Shown: one piece after another, positions 54,501 through 64,000 of the stretch
Numbering within the stretch: position 1 is the stretch's first letter
Layout of the letters: every line of letters starts with the position of its first letter
Notes under the pieces: model-generated
Seen by the model: only the letters and a program-made list of their open reading frames with translations
What the model was told of the DNA's origin: nothing
The model's database searches: none
Position numbers and translations under genes: made by a program
Source: Desulfoglaeba alkanexedens ALDC
GTDB lineage: Bacteria; Desulfobacterota; Syntrophobacteria; Syntrophobacterales; DSM-9756
Assembly: GCF_005377625.1 (NCBI RefSeq)
Contig: NZ_CP040098.1
Location: 3,089,279-3,153,278, forward strand
DNA: 64,000 nucleotides
Reading direction: 5' to 3'

Positions 54501-57500
54501 TCACGTCTCAATCCCCTCAAATCGGGGCCGTCCTTCGGACTCGTCCTGGCTAGAATGCGGCGGCGGACGAGCCTACCGTCTCAATCCCCTCAAATCGGGG
54601 CCGTCCTTCGGACAAATCCCGGCCGGCGCAACCTTGGGAATTCTATCCGGTCTCAATCCCCTCAAATCGGGGCCGTCCTTCGGACAGGAGAGACATGGCA
54701 AAGGCAAAGAAGACTTCGGGTTCTGGGTCTCAATCCCCTCAAATCGGGGCCGTCCTTCGGACACGAAGAGAGAGACGGTGGAGATTCCCCGTCCCGACGG
54801 AGTCTCAATCCCCTCAAATCGGGGCCGTCCTTCGGACTCAGGAAAAACCCAACGGGCGGAGTACCTGACTCGTTGGTCTCAATCCCCTCAAATCGGGGCC
54901 GTCCTTCGGACAAGAGCATTGCTCAGTTGCTTGGAACACCCTGGCCTAGTCTCAATCCCCTCAAATCGGGGCCGTCCTTCGGACGAAGGCCCCGATTCCC
55001 TCGGGGCCTATCGAGGCTCCCTTTGAGAGTCTCAATCCCCTCAAATCGGGGCCGTCCTTCGGACTAACCAGGAGAGAGCGATGCGGTTTGAAAAAATCTC
55101 TGTCTCAATCCCCTCAAATCGGGGCCGTCCTTCGGACCTTCTCGATGACGATTTACTGGACGAACTTTGATTTTTTTGTCTCAATCCCCTCAAATCGGGG
55201 CCGTCCTTCGGACTCAATGGCAATATGCTGGAGATTTTAGAATCTCCAGCAAAGTCTCAATCCCCTCAAATCGGGGCCGTCCTTCGGACTTGAGAAGATG
55301 AGATAAGGCGACCCATTGTGGCCTAAACAGTCTCAATCCCCTCAAATCGGGGCCGTCCTTCGGACCCGTGGTGTCCGATTTCATATGGACCCTCCGAGCT
55401 TATTGTCTCAATCCCCTCAAATCGGGGCCGTCCTTCGGACCGCCCAAAAAGGCGCCGCCTAAGAGGGCGCCTTCGAGTCTCAATCCCCTCAAATCGGGGC
55501 CGTCCTTCGGACTGGAGGATATGATACGGAAAGGTGGCCTTACCGCCTTAGTCTCAATCCCCTCAAATCGGGGCCGTCCTTCGGACTCTATCCGGGGCCC
55601 ACAAGGGCCTCCGGATCAGACTCGTCTCAATCCCCTCAAATCGGGGCCGTCCTTCGGACTCACGTTGGGGACGTCTCTCGACCTGGGACCGTATCCCAGT
55701 CTCAATCCCCTCAAATCGGGGCCGTCCTTCGGACTCACGTTGGGGACGTCTCTCGACCTGGGACCGTATCCCAGTCTCAATCCCCTCAAATCGGGGCCGT
55801 CCTTCGGACTCTTAACTGCGTTGAATGATCTGAAGGGTTCCATCGAGTCTCAATCCCCTCAAATCGGGGCCGTCCTTCGGACACTAACCAGGAGGAGAAC
55901 ATGAAGTTGGAGAAAATATGTCTCAATCCCCTCAAATCGGGGCCGTCCTTCGGACACTCCGGATCCGGCTCACGGAACCCATGCGGGCCCCGATGTCTCA
56001 ATCCCCTCAAATCGGGGCCGTCCTTCGGACCTCCGGATCAGGCTCACCGAGCCCTTAAAGGCCCCGATACCGTCTCAATCCCCTCAAATCGGGGCCGTCC
56101 TTCGGACGAGGGATACTAACTCCTCCTTCATTGATTTCATCGGTCTCAATCCCCTCAAATCGGGGCCGTCCTTCGGACCAAACTAGACTTATCGCTCATT
56201 CGGGAGGAGAAGAGAGTCTCAATCCCCTCAAATCGGGGCCGTCCTTCGGACCGCGAGGGGGAGATGGACCCCACCTCCCTTCGCCGCACCGTCTCAATCC
56301 CCTCAAATCGGGGCCGTCCTTCGGACAACACTAATCTCCACCGCACCGTCAACGCCGCTCCAGTCTCAATCCCCTCAAATCGGGGCCGTCCTTCGGACAT
56401 TACATCGGCTTTTCGGCCTGACCGCCGAAAACGGTCTCAATCCCCTCAAATCGGGGCCGTCCTTCGGACCAGCCGGCTGCACCCTAGGAATCGAATCGGG
56501 GGCCCAGTCTCAATCCCCTCAAATCGGGGCCGTCCTTCGGACCAAAAAGTGATTTTTTCAATCTCTAATGTCGAAATCACGTCTCAATCCCCTCAAATCG
56601 GGGCCGTCCTTCGGACTTGATCGAGATCGAATAGAGGAAAGAACCCAGCCCTCGTCTCAATCCCCTCAAATCGGGGCCGTCCTTCGGACGAGGCGATGGC
56701 CCGAAGATAGTTCCTCTCCCGATAAGCGGACCGCGTCTCAATCCCCTCAAATCGGGGCCGTCCTTCGGACTGAAAAAACCGCAAGACTTTTCCGAACCAC
56801 GGACGGCTGTCTCAATCCCCTCAAATCGGGGCCGTCCTTCGGACCCAAGGTGGAACGAAAATCCGCAAACTGGCGGTCCCAGTCTCAATCCCCTCAAATC
56901 GGGGCCGTCCTTCGGACGGGGCTGGATGGGGTACTTCGTCAGTGTCTTTATCAGGTCTCAATCCCCTCAAATCGGGGCCGTCCTTCGGACTAAGCCCAAA
57001 GGAGTTGCCCGTGGGGCATAGGGCTCGTCTCAATCCCCTCAAATCGGGGCCGTCCTTCGGACAACAATAAGGAGGAGTGCGACTTTTTCGCGGACGATGT
57101 GTCTCAATCCCCTCAAATCGGGGCCGTCCTTCGGACAATATCGCCAACGGCATCGATAGTGGTACCGAGCACGTCTCAATCCCCTCAAATCGGGGCCGTC
57201 CTTCGGACCAGACAAACAAATCTTTAGACTGGTCTCCGTGAGTGGTCTCAATCCCCTCAAATCGGGGCCGTCCTTCGGACCGAGTTGATCCCAAGGCCTT
57301 CGTCATAGCGGAGCAAGTCTCAATCCCCTCAAATCGGGGCCGTCCTTCGGACCCCTGGTGGCGGCTAAGGCTGCCCTAAACGTATAAGTCTCAATCCCCT
57401 CAAATCGGGGCCGTCCTTCGGACGCATGCTCCAAAGCAAGACAGGCAGGGCGGGGCTGAGTCTCAATCCCCTCAAATCGGGGCCGTCCTTCGGACGCAGT

Positions 57501-59839
57501 GAAGCACCTGAGACGGACCGTAAGCATGTAGTGTCTCAATCCCCTCAAATCGGGGCCGTCCTTCGGACCCGGCGCGGGTACTCCGTAGACTCCGTCGAGG
57601 AGTTGGTCTCAATCCCCTCAAATCGGGGCCGTCCTTCGGACACATCACGGACAAGCTCAAGAGCATCATTGAACGGGGGTCTCAATCCCCTCAAATCGGG
57701 GCCGTCCTTCGGACAAGGGTCGCAGCCGGGAGACCGGCTACGACTTCTAGTCTCAATCCCCTCAAATCGGGGCCGTCCTTCGGACGTGGATGGCGCTTAC
57801 AGGAGTGCCCGTTCAAGGACGACAGTCTCAATCCCCTCAAATCGGGGCCGTCCTTCGGACTCTAGGGGGTGGGGGCTCCGGCCCCCGCCCTTTTTTTAGT
57901 CTCAATCCCCTCAAATCGGGGCCGTCCTTCGGACTGGAGGAGTCTCTGGGCATGGTCTACTGCCCAGTGTGGTCTCAATCCCCTCAAATCGGGGCCGTCC
58001 TTCGGACAAGGAGGAATGACGGGTGGCCGTAGGCATCGAATTAAGTCTCAATCCCCTCAAATCGGGGCCGTCCTTCGGACTACCTTCTTTGATGGCCAAG
58101 ACGTGTCTGTCGAGGAAGTCTCAATCCCCTCAAATCGGGGCCGTCCTTCGGACGACAGCTTCATTGAGCAAAGCTACGAAGGCATAATCGGTCTCAATCC
58201 CCTCAAATCGGGGCCGTCCTTCGGACCTCATCACTTCTGGCGACATAGTCGCTGATACTCGCTGGTCTCAATCCCCTCAAATCGGGGCCGTCCTTCGGAC
58301 GGAGAAATAAATGAAACTAAGGGAAATGCTCCAGGAAAACCGTCTCAATCCCCTCAAATCGGGGCCGTCCTTCGGACCGTATTTCTTGGCAAAATAATGT
58401 TGGCAGGAAGAGTTGTCTCAATCCCCTCAAATCGGGGCCGTCCTTCGGACGGATTTCGATAGGCTTGCTGATAGGTCGACGATTGAGTCTCAATCCCCTC
58501 AAATCGGGGCCGTCCTTCGGACTCGCGTATCAAGGATATGGTCGTGGATTGGACCTTGACTGGTCTCAATCCCCTCAAATCGGGGCCGTCCTTCGGACTC
58601 AACCGGTTCCTGGTATAAGGGCGTTCTTCATGCAGTCTCAATCCCCTCAAATCGGGGCCGTCCTTCGGACCCAGATAGGAATCACTGCAACCCTTCGACT
58701 GCTTAGGTCTCAATCCCCTCAAATCGGGGCCGTCCTTCGGACCGAAATTCCTGATGGGATGGATGTCGATCACGTGAACGGTCTCAATCCCCTCAAATCG
58801 GGGCCGTCCTTCGGACATCTCCGGGCTCAAATAATGTAGAACAGAATCAACATAGTCTCAATCCCCTCAAATCGGGGCCGTCCTTCGGACAATCTTGACA
58901 GACGCCGGCGCATACTTTTTCATGCCCGTCTCAATCCCCTCAAATCGGGGCCGTCCTTCGGACTGATTTCATCGTTACGAATGGCGCGTGGGATTTGCTG
59001 GGTCTCAATCCCCTCAAATCGGGGCCGTCCTTCGGACCTGAGCCCGAGAAGGGTTCAGGGAAGAGTCGTACCCGTCTCAATCCCCTCAAATCGGGGCCGT
59101 CCTTCGGACAGCATGCCTATACCGACAGTTTATCTAAACCTCAGAGGTCTCAATCCCCTCAAATCGGGGCCGTCCTTCGGACGGCTGTCCTGGCTGATGC
59201 CGCTAAGGAGCGGCGTCGGTTGTCTCAATCCCCTCAAATCGGGGCCGTCCTTCGGACAGAAACGGCCATATCTAAGCAGCAGCCGGCTGAGATTGTCTCA
59301 ATCCCCTCAAATCGGGGCCGTCCTTCGGACCTACGGGGGGCAACCAACAGGTTTTCCTCAATGGATTGTCTCAATCCCCTCAAATCGGGGCCGTCCTTCG
59401 GACGGAATATCTAAGGCCTATTGGAAGATGTGGAATGTGGTCTCAATCCCCTCAAATCGGGGCCGTCCTTCGGACGTACCCGAGGGCCTTGTTGGCTTTC
59501 GGACTTGCCAAGTCTCAATCCCCTCAAATCGGGGCCGTCCTTCGGACAAACAGTCGGTCTTTCGACACGTACAGTTCCGACCCTAGTCTCAATCCCCTCA
59601 AATCGGGGCCGTCCTTCGGACAAGAAGACCGAGAGAGGCGGCGTAGCCGCAGTGATCAAGTCTCAATCCCCTCAAATCGGGGCCGTCCTTCGGACTCGTC
59701 GAACTACCGGAGGACCTAAGGGGACGGTGGGGGTCTCAATCCCCTCAAATCGGGGCCGTCCTTCGGACATAGATGTTAAGGATATCAAGCAGTTTGTGAT
59801 CAAGTCTCAATCCCCTCAAATCGGGGCCGTCCTTCGGAC
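51525..59839 (-). CRISPR. CRISPR array, about 114 repeats of 36 bp
   Basis: By eye I count about 113 intact repeats plus one degenerate copy. On the + strand the 36-bp repeat begins GTCTCAATCCCCTC and ends CCGTCCTTCGGAC, with the internal stem CCCCTCAAATCGGGG. Spacers are 27-44 nt, mostly 36-38. Transcription is assigned to the minus strand: the repeat then ends in ATTGAGAC, the usual 8-nt crRNA handle, and the degenerate copies (51525 with mismatches at its 5' side, 51597 with one, 51740 with an extra C) are at the left, the old end. New spacers should enter at about 59840. The cas genes to the right are also on the minus strand. Three spacers are tandemly duplicated (52216/52288, 54395/54468, 55660/55735). 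Type III by the RAMP and CARF genes; cas1, cas2 and cas10 are not in the window. Confidence 0.97.
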
Positions 59840-60240
59840 TCTACACCGCCAGAGCCGCCTTTGTCCAGGGGTTGCAGACGCGGATCCGCGCATATCCCCC
59901 CATTTCGCCGCCCGGTCCCGCAAGCAGGCTTCCGGGCGCCCCCACGAAGGCAGCTAAGTGACCGAGTATCCACGACTTCTGGAAATCCGCGCATGGCTTT
60001 CACCTCGTTGCTTGAATTTCAACAGGTTATCCCGCATCCAGGGAAAAGCCCCGGGATGCGCGGACGGCCCGGCACCGCGCCGATGGGAGGCTCCCCGAGG
60101 ATGGGTTTCAACGGGAAAACGGCGAGCGTTTGCGGTCCAGCTGATGCCGCGGCGGAGCTTCCGCCCCCGAACGGATATCAAGCTGCCTGACCGGAGAAGC
60201 CGTCTGAGAATAGCCTTCACTCTTTTGGCACTGAGTGTCC
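59840..60240 (-). promoter_or_regulatory. Putative CRISPR leader
   Basis: About 400 gene-free bases adjoining the leader-proximal repeat on the side of the cas genes. The position follows from the inferred array orientation. It is GC-rich rather than AT-rich, and I do not see a convincing promoter, so the leader boundaries are unknown. Short minus-strand readings here have no family. Confidence 0.4.
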
Positions 60241-60497
60241 GTTTTTTCGCGTAAGGGAGGTTCGCAAACGGCGCTTAAGAGCGACTCATGTCCTGTAGGG
60301 GCGCAGCGGTGCTGCGCCCCTACTTGCCGGCGATCAGGATCAACGCGAGATTGCGCTTTGTCCATCGCGGCGAGGGCGGGCTTGCACCCCATCGGCCCGA
60401 GGGCGGGCCTCCTACGGGCGGCGGCGCCGGCAAGCCGGCTCCTACGGGCGAGGTCGCCGGCAAAGCACAAGGCGGGGTCGCCTGCAGGGCGGGGTCG
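60240..60497 (+). repeat. REP-like repeat cluster
   Basis: A perfect 13-bp hairpin GTAGGGGCGCAGC/GCTGCGCCCCTAC lies at 60295-60323, followed by GCCGGCAAGCCGGCTCCTAC and several GGCGAGGGCGGGC units. It is the family 3/REP group and separates the CARF gene from the leader. Confidence 0.6.
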
Positions 60498-61559
60498 CTA
60501 TTTCAGCCTCCTGAGGCAATCGGCGACGAGCTGGGTCTGCTCCTCGCCCCTGGCCGTGGTCTCTACCCGAAGAGGCAGCGCATTTTGCGGGCCGCCATAG
60601 CAGACTCCGATGATCCCGTTTACTGCATCGATCACTTTCACTCTCGATCCCGAACCTTGGGGATCGTATCGAACCGAGGTGACATAGGGGATATCGCAAA
60701 GCCTTTCCACGAACTGTTCCCATCCCGCGGGTCGATGGTGTTCCACGGTCGAAACGTGGTTTTTCTCCCGGGGCAGCCTGGTGTCCGCTTTGGGCCAGAG
60801 CACGCGAGGCCCCATGGAAAGGCGCTCTCGGGCAACCTTGTAGAGAAGGTCCCCGGCCGCCGAAAGGTAGGTACATCCGTCTTCGGCGTCTTCCACCAGC
60901 GGCCTGAGTTCCGGCCTTCCTTTCAGCCACGATTCGACTTCGGCGCTCTTTCGCGGTTCGTCGTCAATCCATTGGAAGAAATCGCTGTGTTGGACGACAA
61001 AGTCCGCATTCCAGGTGAGCGGCATCCGCGGCAGGCGGACCAATTCCCGGTGTAGCTCGTGGATATAGACCACTTCGATTCCAAGAAGAGCGCCCATCAG
61101 GTTGAGAAAGGCGATTTCCGCCTTGAACCCGCCGGTGGCGCAAACGACCGTTTGAATTCCGCGTTCTTGGGCGTCGTGAACTCTCCTGATCGCTGCATCG
61201 ACCAGGGCCTTGAGCCCCGAGGTGAACTGGGCGGCTCCATACCCCAGCCTGCCGATTTGTTCCAGCGCCACAACTCGGACCTTGGCACGATAGAAGCTCT
61301 GGAGTCGCTCCGCGCAGAAACGGCCCTCGGGGGTATCGGAGTGCAACAACACGAGGATGTCCGTTTCGGCAAGTTCGAGCCTGGCGAGGGTGTTGGTCTC
61401 GGCGCTGGCCGCGGCCGCATCGGCTGTTTGGAGCCAGCGGTCCACTTCATCGTCGGGGGGCAGGGGGTCGCGGTTGCGCGGATTCCAGCCGCCCCAGGGA
61501 CGGCCGTCACGGTTGGTCAGAAGCGATGTTCCTACGGTGCAAAGGATCTGGCGGGGCAT
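60498..61559 (-). CDS. CARF-domain CRISPR protein (APE2256/Crn1-like N-terminus, unassigned C-terminus)
   Basis: 353 residues. Residues 1-185 match the APE2256-type CARF fold: ILCTVGTSLLTN at the start, SAETNTLARL, VLLHSDTPEGRFCAE and ATGGFKAEIAF, then VVYIHELHRELVRLPRMP. The Ser of GTSLL and the Lys of GGFKAE correspond to the residues used by Crn1 ring nucleases to bind and cut cyclic tetra-adenylate (family knowledge). Residues about 190-260 are a linker helix region. The last 80 residues (WEQFVERLCDIPYVTSVRYD ... GSRVKVID ... GIIGVCYGG ... LPLRVETTARG) form a small alpha/beta domain that is neither HEPN nor PD-(D/E)XK. A RelE-like fold is conceivable. AAGGAGGAATTC precedes the ATG. It follows the RAMP gene by 36 bases in the same operon. 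Confidence 0.78.
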   Translation of the reverse strand: MPRQILCTVGTSLLTNRDGRPWGGWNPRNRDPLPPDDEVDRWLQTADAAAASAETNTLARLELAETDILVLLHSDTPEGRFCAERLQSFYRAKVRVVALEQIGRLGYGAAQFTSGLKALVDAAIRRVHDAQERGIQTVVCATGGFKAEIAFLNLMGALLGIEVVYIHELHRELVRLPRMPLTWNADFVVQHSDFFQWIDDEPRKSAEVESWLKGRPELRPLVEDAEDGCTYLSAAGDLLYKVARERLSMGPRVLWPKADTRLPREKNHVSTVEHHRPAGWEQFVERLCDIPYVTSVRYDPQGSGSRVKVIDAVNGIIGVCYGGPQNALPLRVETTARGEEQTQLVADCLRRLK

Positions 61560-61595
61560 GAATTCCTCCTTCTTGGATCTCTTGGCCGCCGAAGC

Positions 61596-63989
61596 TCAGA
61601 CATCCTGGAGCATAGGCAAACCCGTGTCGTCAACAAGATCACGGAGAGCAAAGCGGCCACCAGGCTTCTCATTGGCAACAAACCACTTAAAAGACTCACC
61701 TTGGGGATGCGGTTGTTTTGTAACCCGGGGGTAATGAATCGGCAGCGCGTCATCGAACCCTCTGCATGCCCTGAGAAACGCCTCGATGAACGAGATCTCT
61801 TCGAAAGAGCCTTTGCCCCTGGGCCGGCCGTAGGCCCGAACCAACGCTTCTTTGAAGGCCGCCATCGCATCTTCAGGGATCTCTTCGGACCTGCCTTGAT
61901 CAGACCACCCACGATACCATTCACGCAGAAGTAGCCCCGTACATAACTTGCATTCGGCCCCCGCCAACCGCACACTCCCGAATCCAATGGGCTTGCCGCC
62001 GCCGAAGCGATGGTAGTGTCTTTCCGGAAGGTTCAGAAGAAACCATAGAGCGCCCAATTCGACTTTGGACAGGTTGGTCACATGAATGTCGAAACTGAAT
62101 CGTGCGCCCTGTTTGATCCAGCCAAGAATGGAACGGTTTTGATCATCCCGCTGCTCCCGGCCGTTATCTATGGGGCGGCGGTACTCCTGCCAAGGTCCGT
62201 TGGACCTTTGGGTCCTGTCTTCCAAAGGGGAATGCCAGTGGTTGGCCGGGAGTCCGCTGTGGTGCGGGAAGACCTTGCGACCGCGGAGGCCTTTGCCCGG
62301 CTTGTAGCCGGCATCAATCTTGGAGAGCCCGTCCCGTTGAGCCTCGCCTTGGGGCGAGGCGGCAACGTAAAATCGCCCCTGTTGAGGCTTGGGGGCGGCC
62401 AGAATAGCCAAAGGCAGCCCGTCTCCCGGAAACGTTTCGACGGATTCGTCCGGGGATGTGTCACACGTTACCGGCCCGATACGCAGGAGGCCCTTGAACG
62501 CTCTGGAGTTTTTCGGCCTCCGCGGCTGGTTGTCGGAATCCCCCATGACCCACCCGAAGACGCGGTCGGCAGGGGAGAGTTCAGACATCGTCGAAGCGGG
62601 TCGAAGCGAGGGGTCCAACAAATGCCACGGAGCGACAGGGTAGAGCTCCCGAGTGATCATGACGGGAAAAAGCGCTTCCACACCGGTGTTCCCGTTTTTC
62701 AGGCGGGCGTAGCACAGAGTGCCGTCTTGCAGTTCGCGATCCTTTTTTGTGTAGACATGGCGCGACCAGGCGGTCTGGCCCGGCTTCGGACCGAGGTATT
62801 CATCCGGCCTTCGGCTGTCCTTTTTACGCCTTTCCAGGTCTTCTTCATGTATTTCCTGGTAATTTTCGATCAACTGCTTCCATTGCTCTCGGAGCTCGTC
62901 GGTTACGGGAAACGGCCCGGCGGGAGGCGTCCCTTCGCAGAAAAAGACTCTTTCATCGTGCTTGCGTTCGATGTTGGCGTTGGTGATGCACACCCAGCCG
63001 CGAATCGGTTTTGAGGGTGCCGGTGGATTTCCCAAGTTTGCACCAATTTTGTCTATCTTTGTTACCTTCCAATACTTGAACTTGCGACTTCGGTGCTGAA
63101 CAAGCTCCACCCAACACTCCACCTTGTCGCCATGCTGAGGGAGAGAGCCGTCAGAATAGGTGAGCGCACGGCTCGTGTTCTTATTGTTGCCGCTGTATCG
63201 GGTGAGCCAGGCGGCATATTGGGGTCCGCTAGGGGATCCATTATTCCCAATTTCAGACGTACCGGTGAGCAGATGGATTTTTCCGTTTTCAATCCGCGCC
63301 GGGATCAAGCGGAGCCCCTCCCTTGCCTCCATTCGATAGGCGAGACGCTTGCCATGATTTGTTCGGGGGAACCGGCCCAGTCGCGAGTTGGTTACGGCCT
63401 CGTAGGCTGAGCGCAGCATTCCTCGTACGCTGGATGAGGGCAAGAGAGGTTTGCCGTCGCTGTCGAGCAATAGGGCAAAGGTCTTGTGCCCGTTGTCGTC
63501 TTCCCGGCAGCTGTTGGGGTCGGGGACGAGAAGTGGGGTGATCGCTTCCATCGTGACGCGAATCCGGCCGGTGAAACGATCGGAGTGAAATCGATCGTGT
63601 GTCGCGGGTTCATGGTCGCCCAAGTCCGGATCGTTCGTTTCGCGGGGCGGTGCAGGGATGAAATTGTATGGGTTGTGGAATTCTCGCTTCACGGTGCGCG
63701 GTTGGCCGGCTGTTGGTTGATGCCCGGCTCCCTTTTGATGGAATGTTTTTGAATGACCAGTAGGGGCCGTCGCGGTTGCCGGCGGCACGAACTGCGATCC
63801 CACCTCGCGGATTTTTTTCGGCTGTCCGCCTTCCCGTTCGAACTCCACTTCCGTGCCGTGCAGCTCCTTCAATCTTGCCCAAATGGATTGGCTCAATTCG
63901 CCTCGGGCCGGATTAAAGAGTTTCCCGCCTATTTCGATTTGGGGTTTCCCTTTTTTGCTGAGAATGAGCTTCCCGCGTTCGAGTGCCAT
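61596..63989 (-). CDS. Type III CRISPR RAMP protein (TIGR03986-like, Cas7 superfamily)
   Basis: 797 residues. A small N-terminal domain (GKLILSKKGKPQIEIGGKLF), a Pro/Thr-rich linker (about 65-115), and a RAMP core: FTGRIRVTMEAITPLLVPDP, LPSSSVRGMLRSAYEAV (Gly-Arg loop) and, near residue 655, YHRFGGGKPIGFGSVRLAG, the glycine-rich RAMP motif. It fits the large single RAMP family TIGR03986 seen in type III (III-D-like) loci. As a backbone or accessory Cas7 it would bind crRNA or target RNA. The ATG overlaps an upstream TGA by one base (63991-63989), so another cas gene must end at the window edge. Its stop is followed by the CARF gene. Confidence 0.82.
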   Translation of the reverse strand: MALERGKLILSKKGKPQIEIGGKLFNPARGELSQSIWARLKELHGTEVEFEREGGQPKKIREVGSQFVPPATATAPTGHSKTFHQKGAGHQPTAGQPRTVKREFHNPYNFIPAPPRETNDPDLGDHEPATHDRFHSDRFTGRIRVTMEAITPLLVPDPNSCREDDNGHKTFALLLDSDGKPLLPSSSVRGMLRSAYEAVTNSRLGRFPRTNHGKRLAYRMEAREGLRLIPARIENGKIHLLTGTSEIGNNGSPSGPQYAAWLTRYSGNNKNTSRALTYSDGSLPQHGDKVECWVELVQHRSRKFKYWKVTKIDKIGANLGNPPAPSKPIRGWVCITNANIERKHDERVFFCEGTPPAGPFPVTDELREQWKQLIENYQEIHEEDLERRKKDSRRPDEYLGPKPGQTAWSRHVYTKKDRELQDGTLCYARLKNGNTGVEALFPVMITRELYPVAPWHLLDPSLRPASTMSELSPADRVFGWVMGDSDNQPRRPKNSRAFKGLLRIGPVTCDTSPDESVETFPGDGLPLAILAAPKPQQGRFYVAASPQGEAQRDGLSKIDAGYKPGKGLRGRKVFPHHSGLPANHWHSPLEDRTQRSNGPWQEYRRPIDNGREQRDDQNRSILGWIKQGARFSFDIHVTNLSKVELGALWFLLNLPERHYHRFGGGKPIGFGSVRLAGAECKLCTGLLLREWYRGWSDQGRSEEIPEDAMAAFKEALVRAYGRPRGKGSFEEISFIEAFLRACRGFDDALPIHYPRVTKQPHPQGESFKWFVANEKPGGRFALRDLVDDTGLPMLQDV

Positions 63990-64000
63990 CAGCGCACCTC

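Noticed and set aside
51524-59839. Dozens of ORFs on both strands inside the CRISPR array (peptides with NPLKSGPSFG, SPQIGAVLRT, EGRPRFEGIE)
   Set aside because: They are translations of the 36-bp repeat and spacers; no ribosome sites or families.

Overview
The window looks like chromosomal DNA of a GC-rich anaerobic Desulfobacterota ("deltaproteobacterial") organism, perhaps a relative of the Syntrophobacter group. This is inferred from gene content: an aro operon headed by a remnant of archaeal-type 3-dehydroquinate synthase II next to a fused chorismate mutase/prephenate dehydratase, LpxC (Gram-negative outer membrane), NtrY/NtrX, a double-cubane-cluster reductase with its BadF-type activase, a DUF35/thiolase pair, a selenocysteine peroxiredoxin, and a type III CRISPR locus. 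No rRNA or taxonomic marker is present, so the assignment is tentative.

Layout. 1-350: a cobalamin riboswitch plus terminator on the minus strand, serving a gene left of the window. 480-1870 and 4860-5960: a graveyard of IS5-, IS1182-, IS66- and IS630-like fragments around an AT-richer HMG-CoA-synthase-like/thiolase gene pair. 6.4-10.5 kb: a Tat-exported HD-domain protein, an alkaline phosphatase and a YibE/F membrane protein. 10.9-15.3 kb: a sulfur/selenium island with an AhpC-type peroxiredoxin whose catalytic residue is encoded by UGA and followed by a SECIS-like hairpin, a split YeeE/YedE transporter, and a persulfide-dioxygenase-like protein with two rhodanese domains. 15.6-22 kb: the aromatic amino acid operon pheA-aroD-aroE-aroA-dacB, preceded by a Phe/Tyr-rich leader peptide and attenuator and by a degenerate DHQ synthase II. 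22.2-28.7 kb: a DUF6125 protein, lpxC, DUF4390-ntrY-ntrX, and tRNA-Pro.

29-39 kb (mostly minus strand): a fused HisH-HisF, a glycerophosphodiester phosphodiesterase, a coiled-coil nuclease-like protein, the double-cubane reductase/activase pair and a frameshifted sigma-54 regulator, separated by large repeat arrays. 39.5-50.2 kb (minus strand): an osmotic/envelope-stress block of ABM monooxygenase, LapA-like, CsbD, a small membrane protein and a BON lipoprotein, plus a giant cyclic beta-1,2-glucan synthase interrupted by one in-frame UGA. 51.5-59.8 kb: a CRISPR array of about 114 repeats. 60.5-64 kb: minus-strand cas genes (CARF/APE2256 protein and a large RAMP protein) that continue off the right edge.

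Almost every intergenic space carries copies of at least three interspersed repeat families: one bounded by TGGGTGCRGATCTTTT inverted repeats, one bounded by TTGGTAGCGT inverted repeats and expanding into 125-bp tandem arrays, and one REP-like family bounded by GGAGYGTGTCCGAGAA. They sit between operon genes, inside a radical-SAM gene, and at the 5' end of a phosphodiesterase gene, so they are shaping gene structure here. The most notable items are the UGA-encoded catalytic residue of the peroxiredoxin, the pheA attenuation leader, the spacer orientation signal in the CRISPR array (many spacers read as Shine-Dalgarno plus ATG, all on one strand), and the terminal-inverted-repeat element families.
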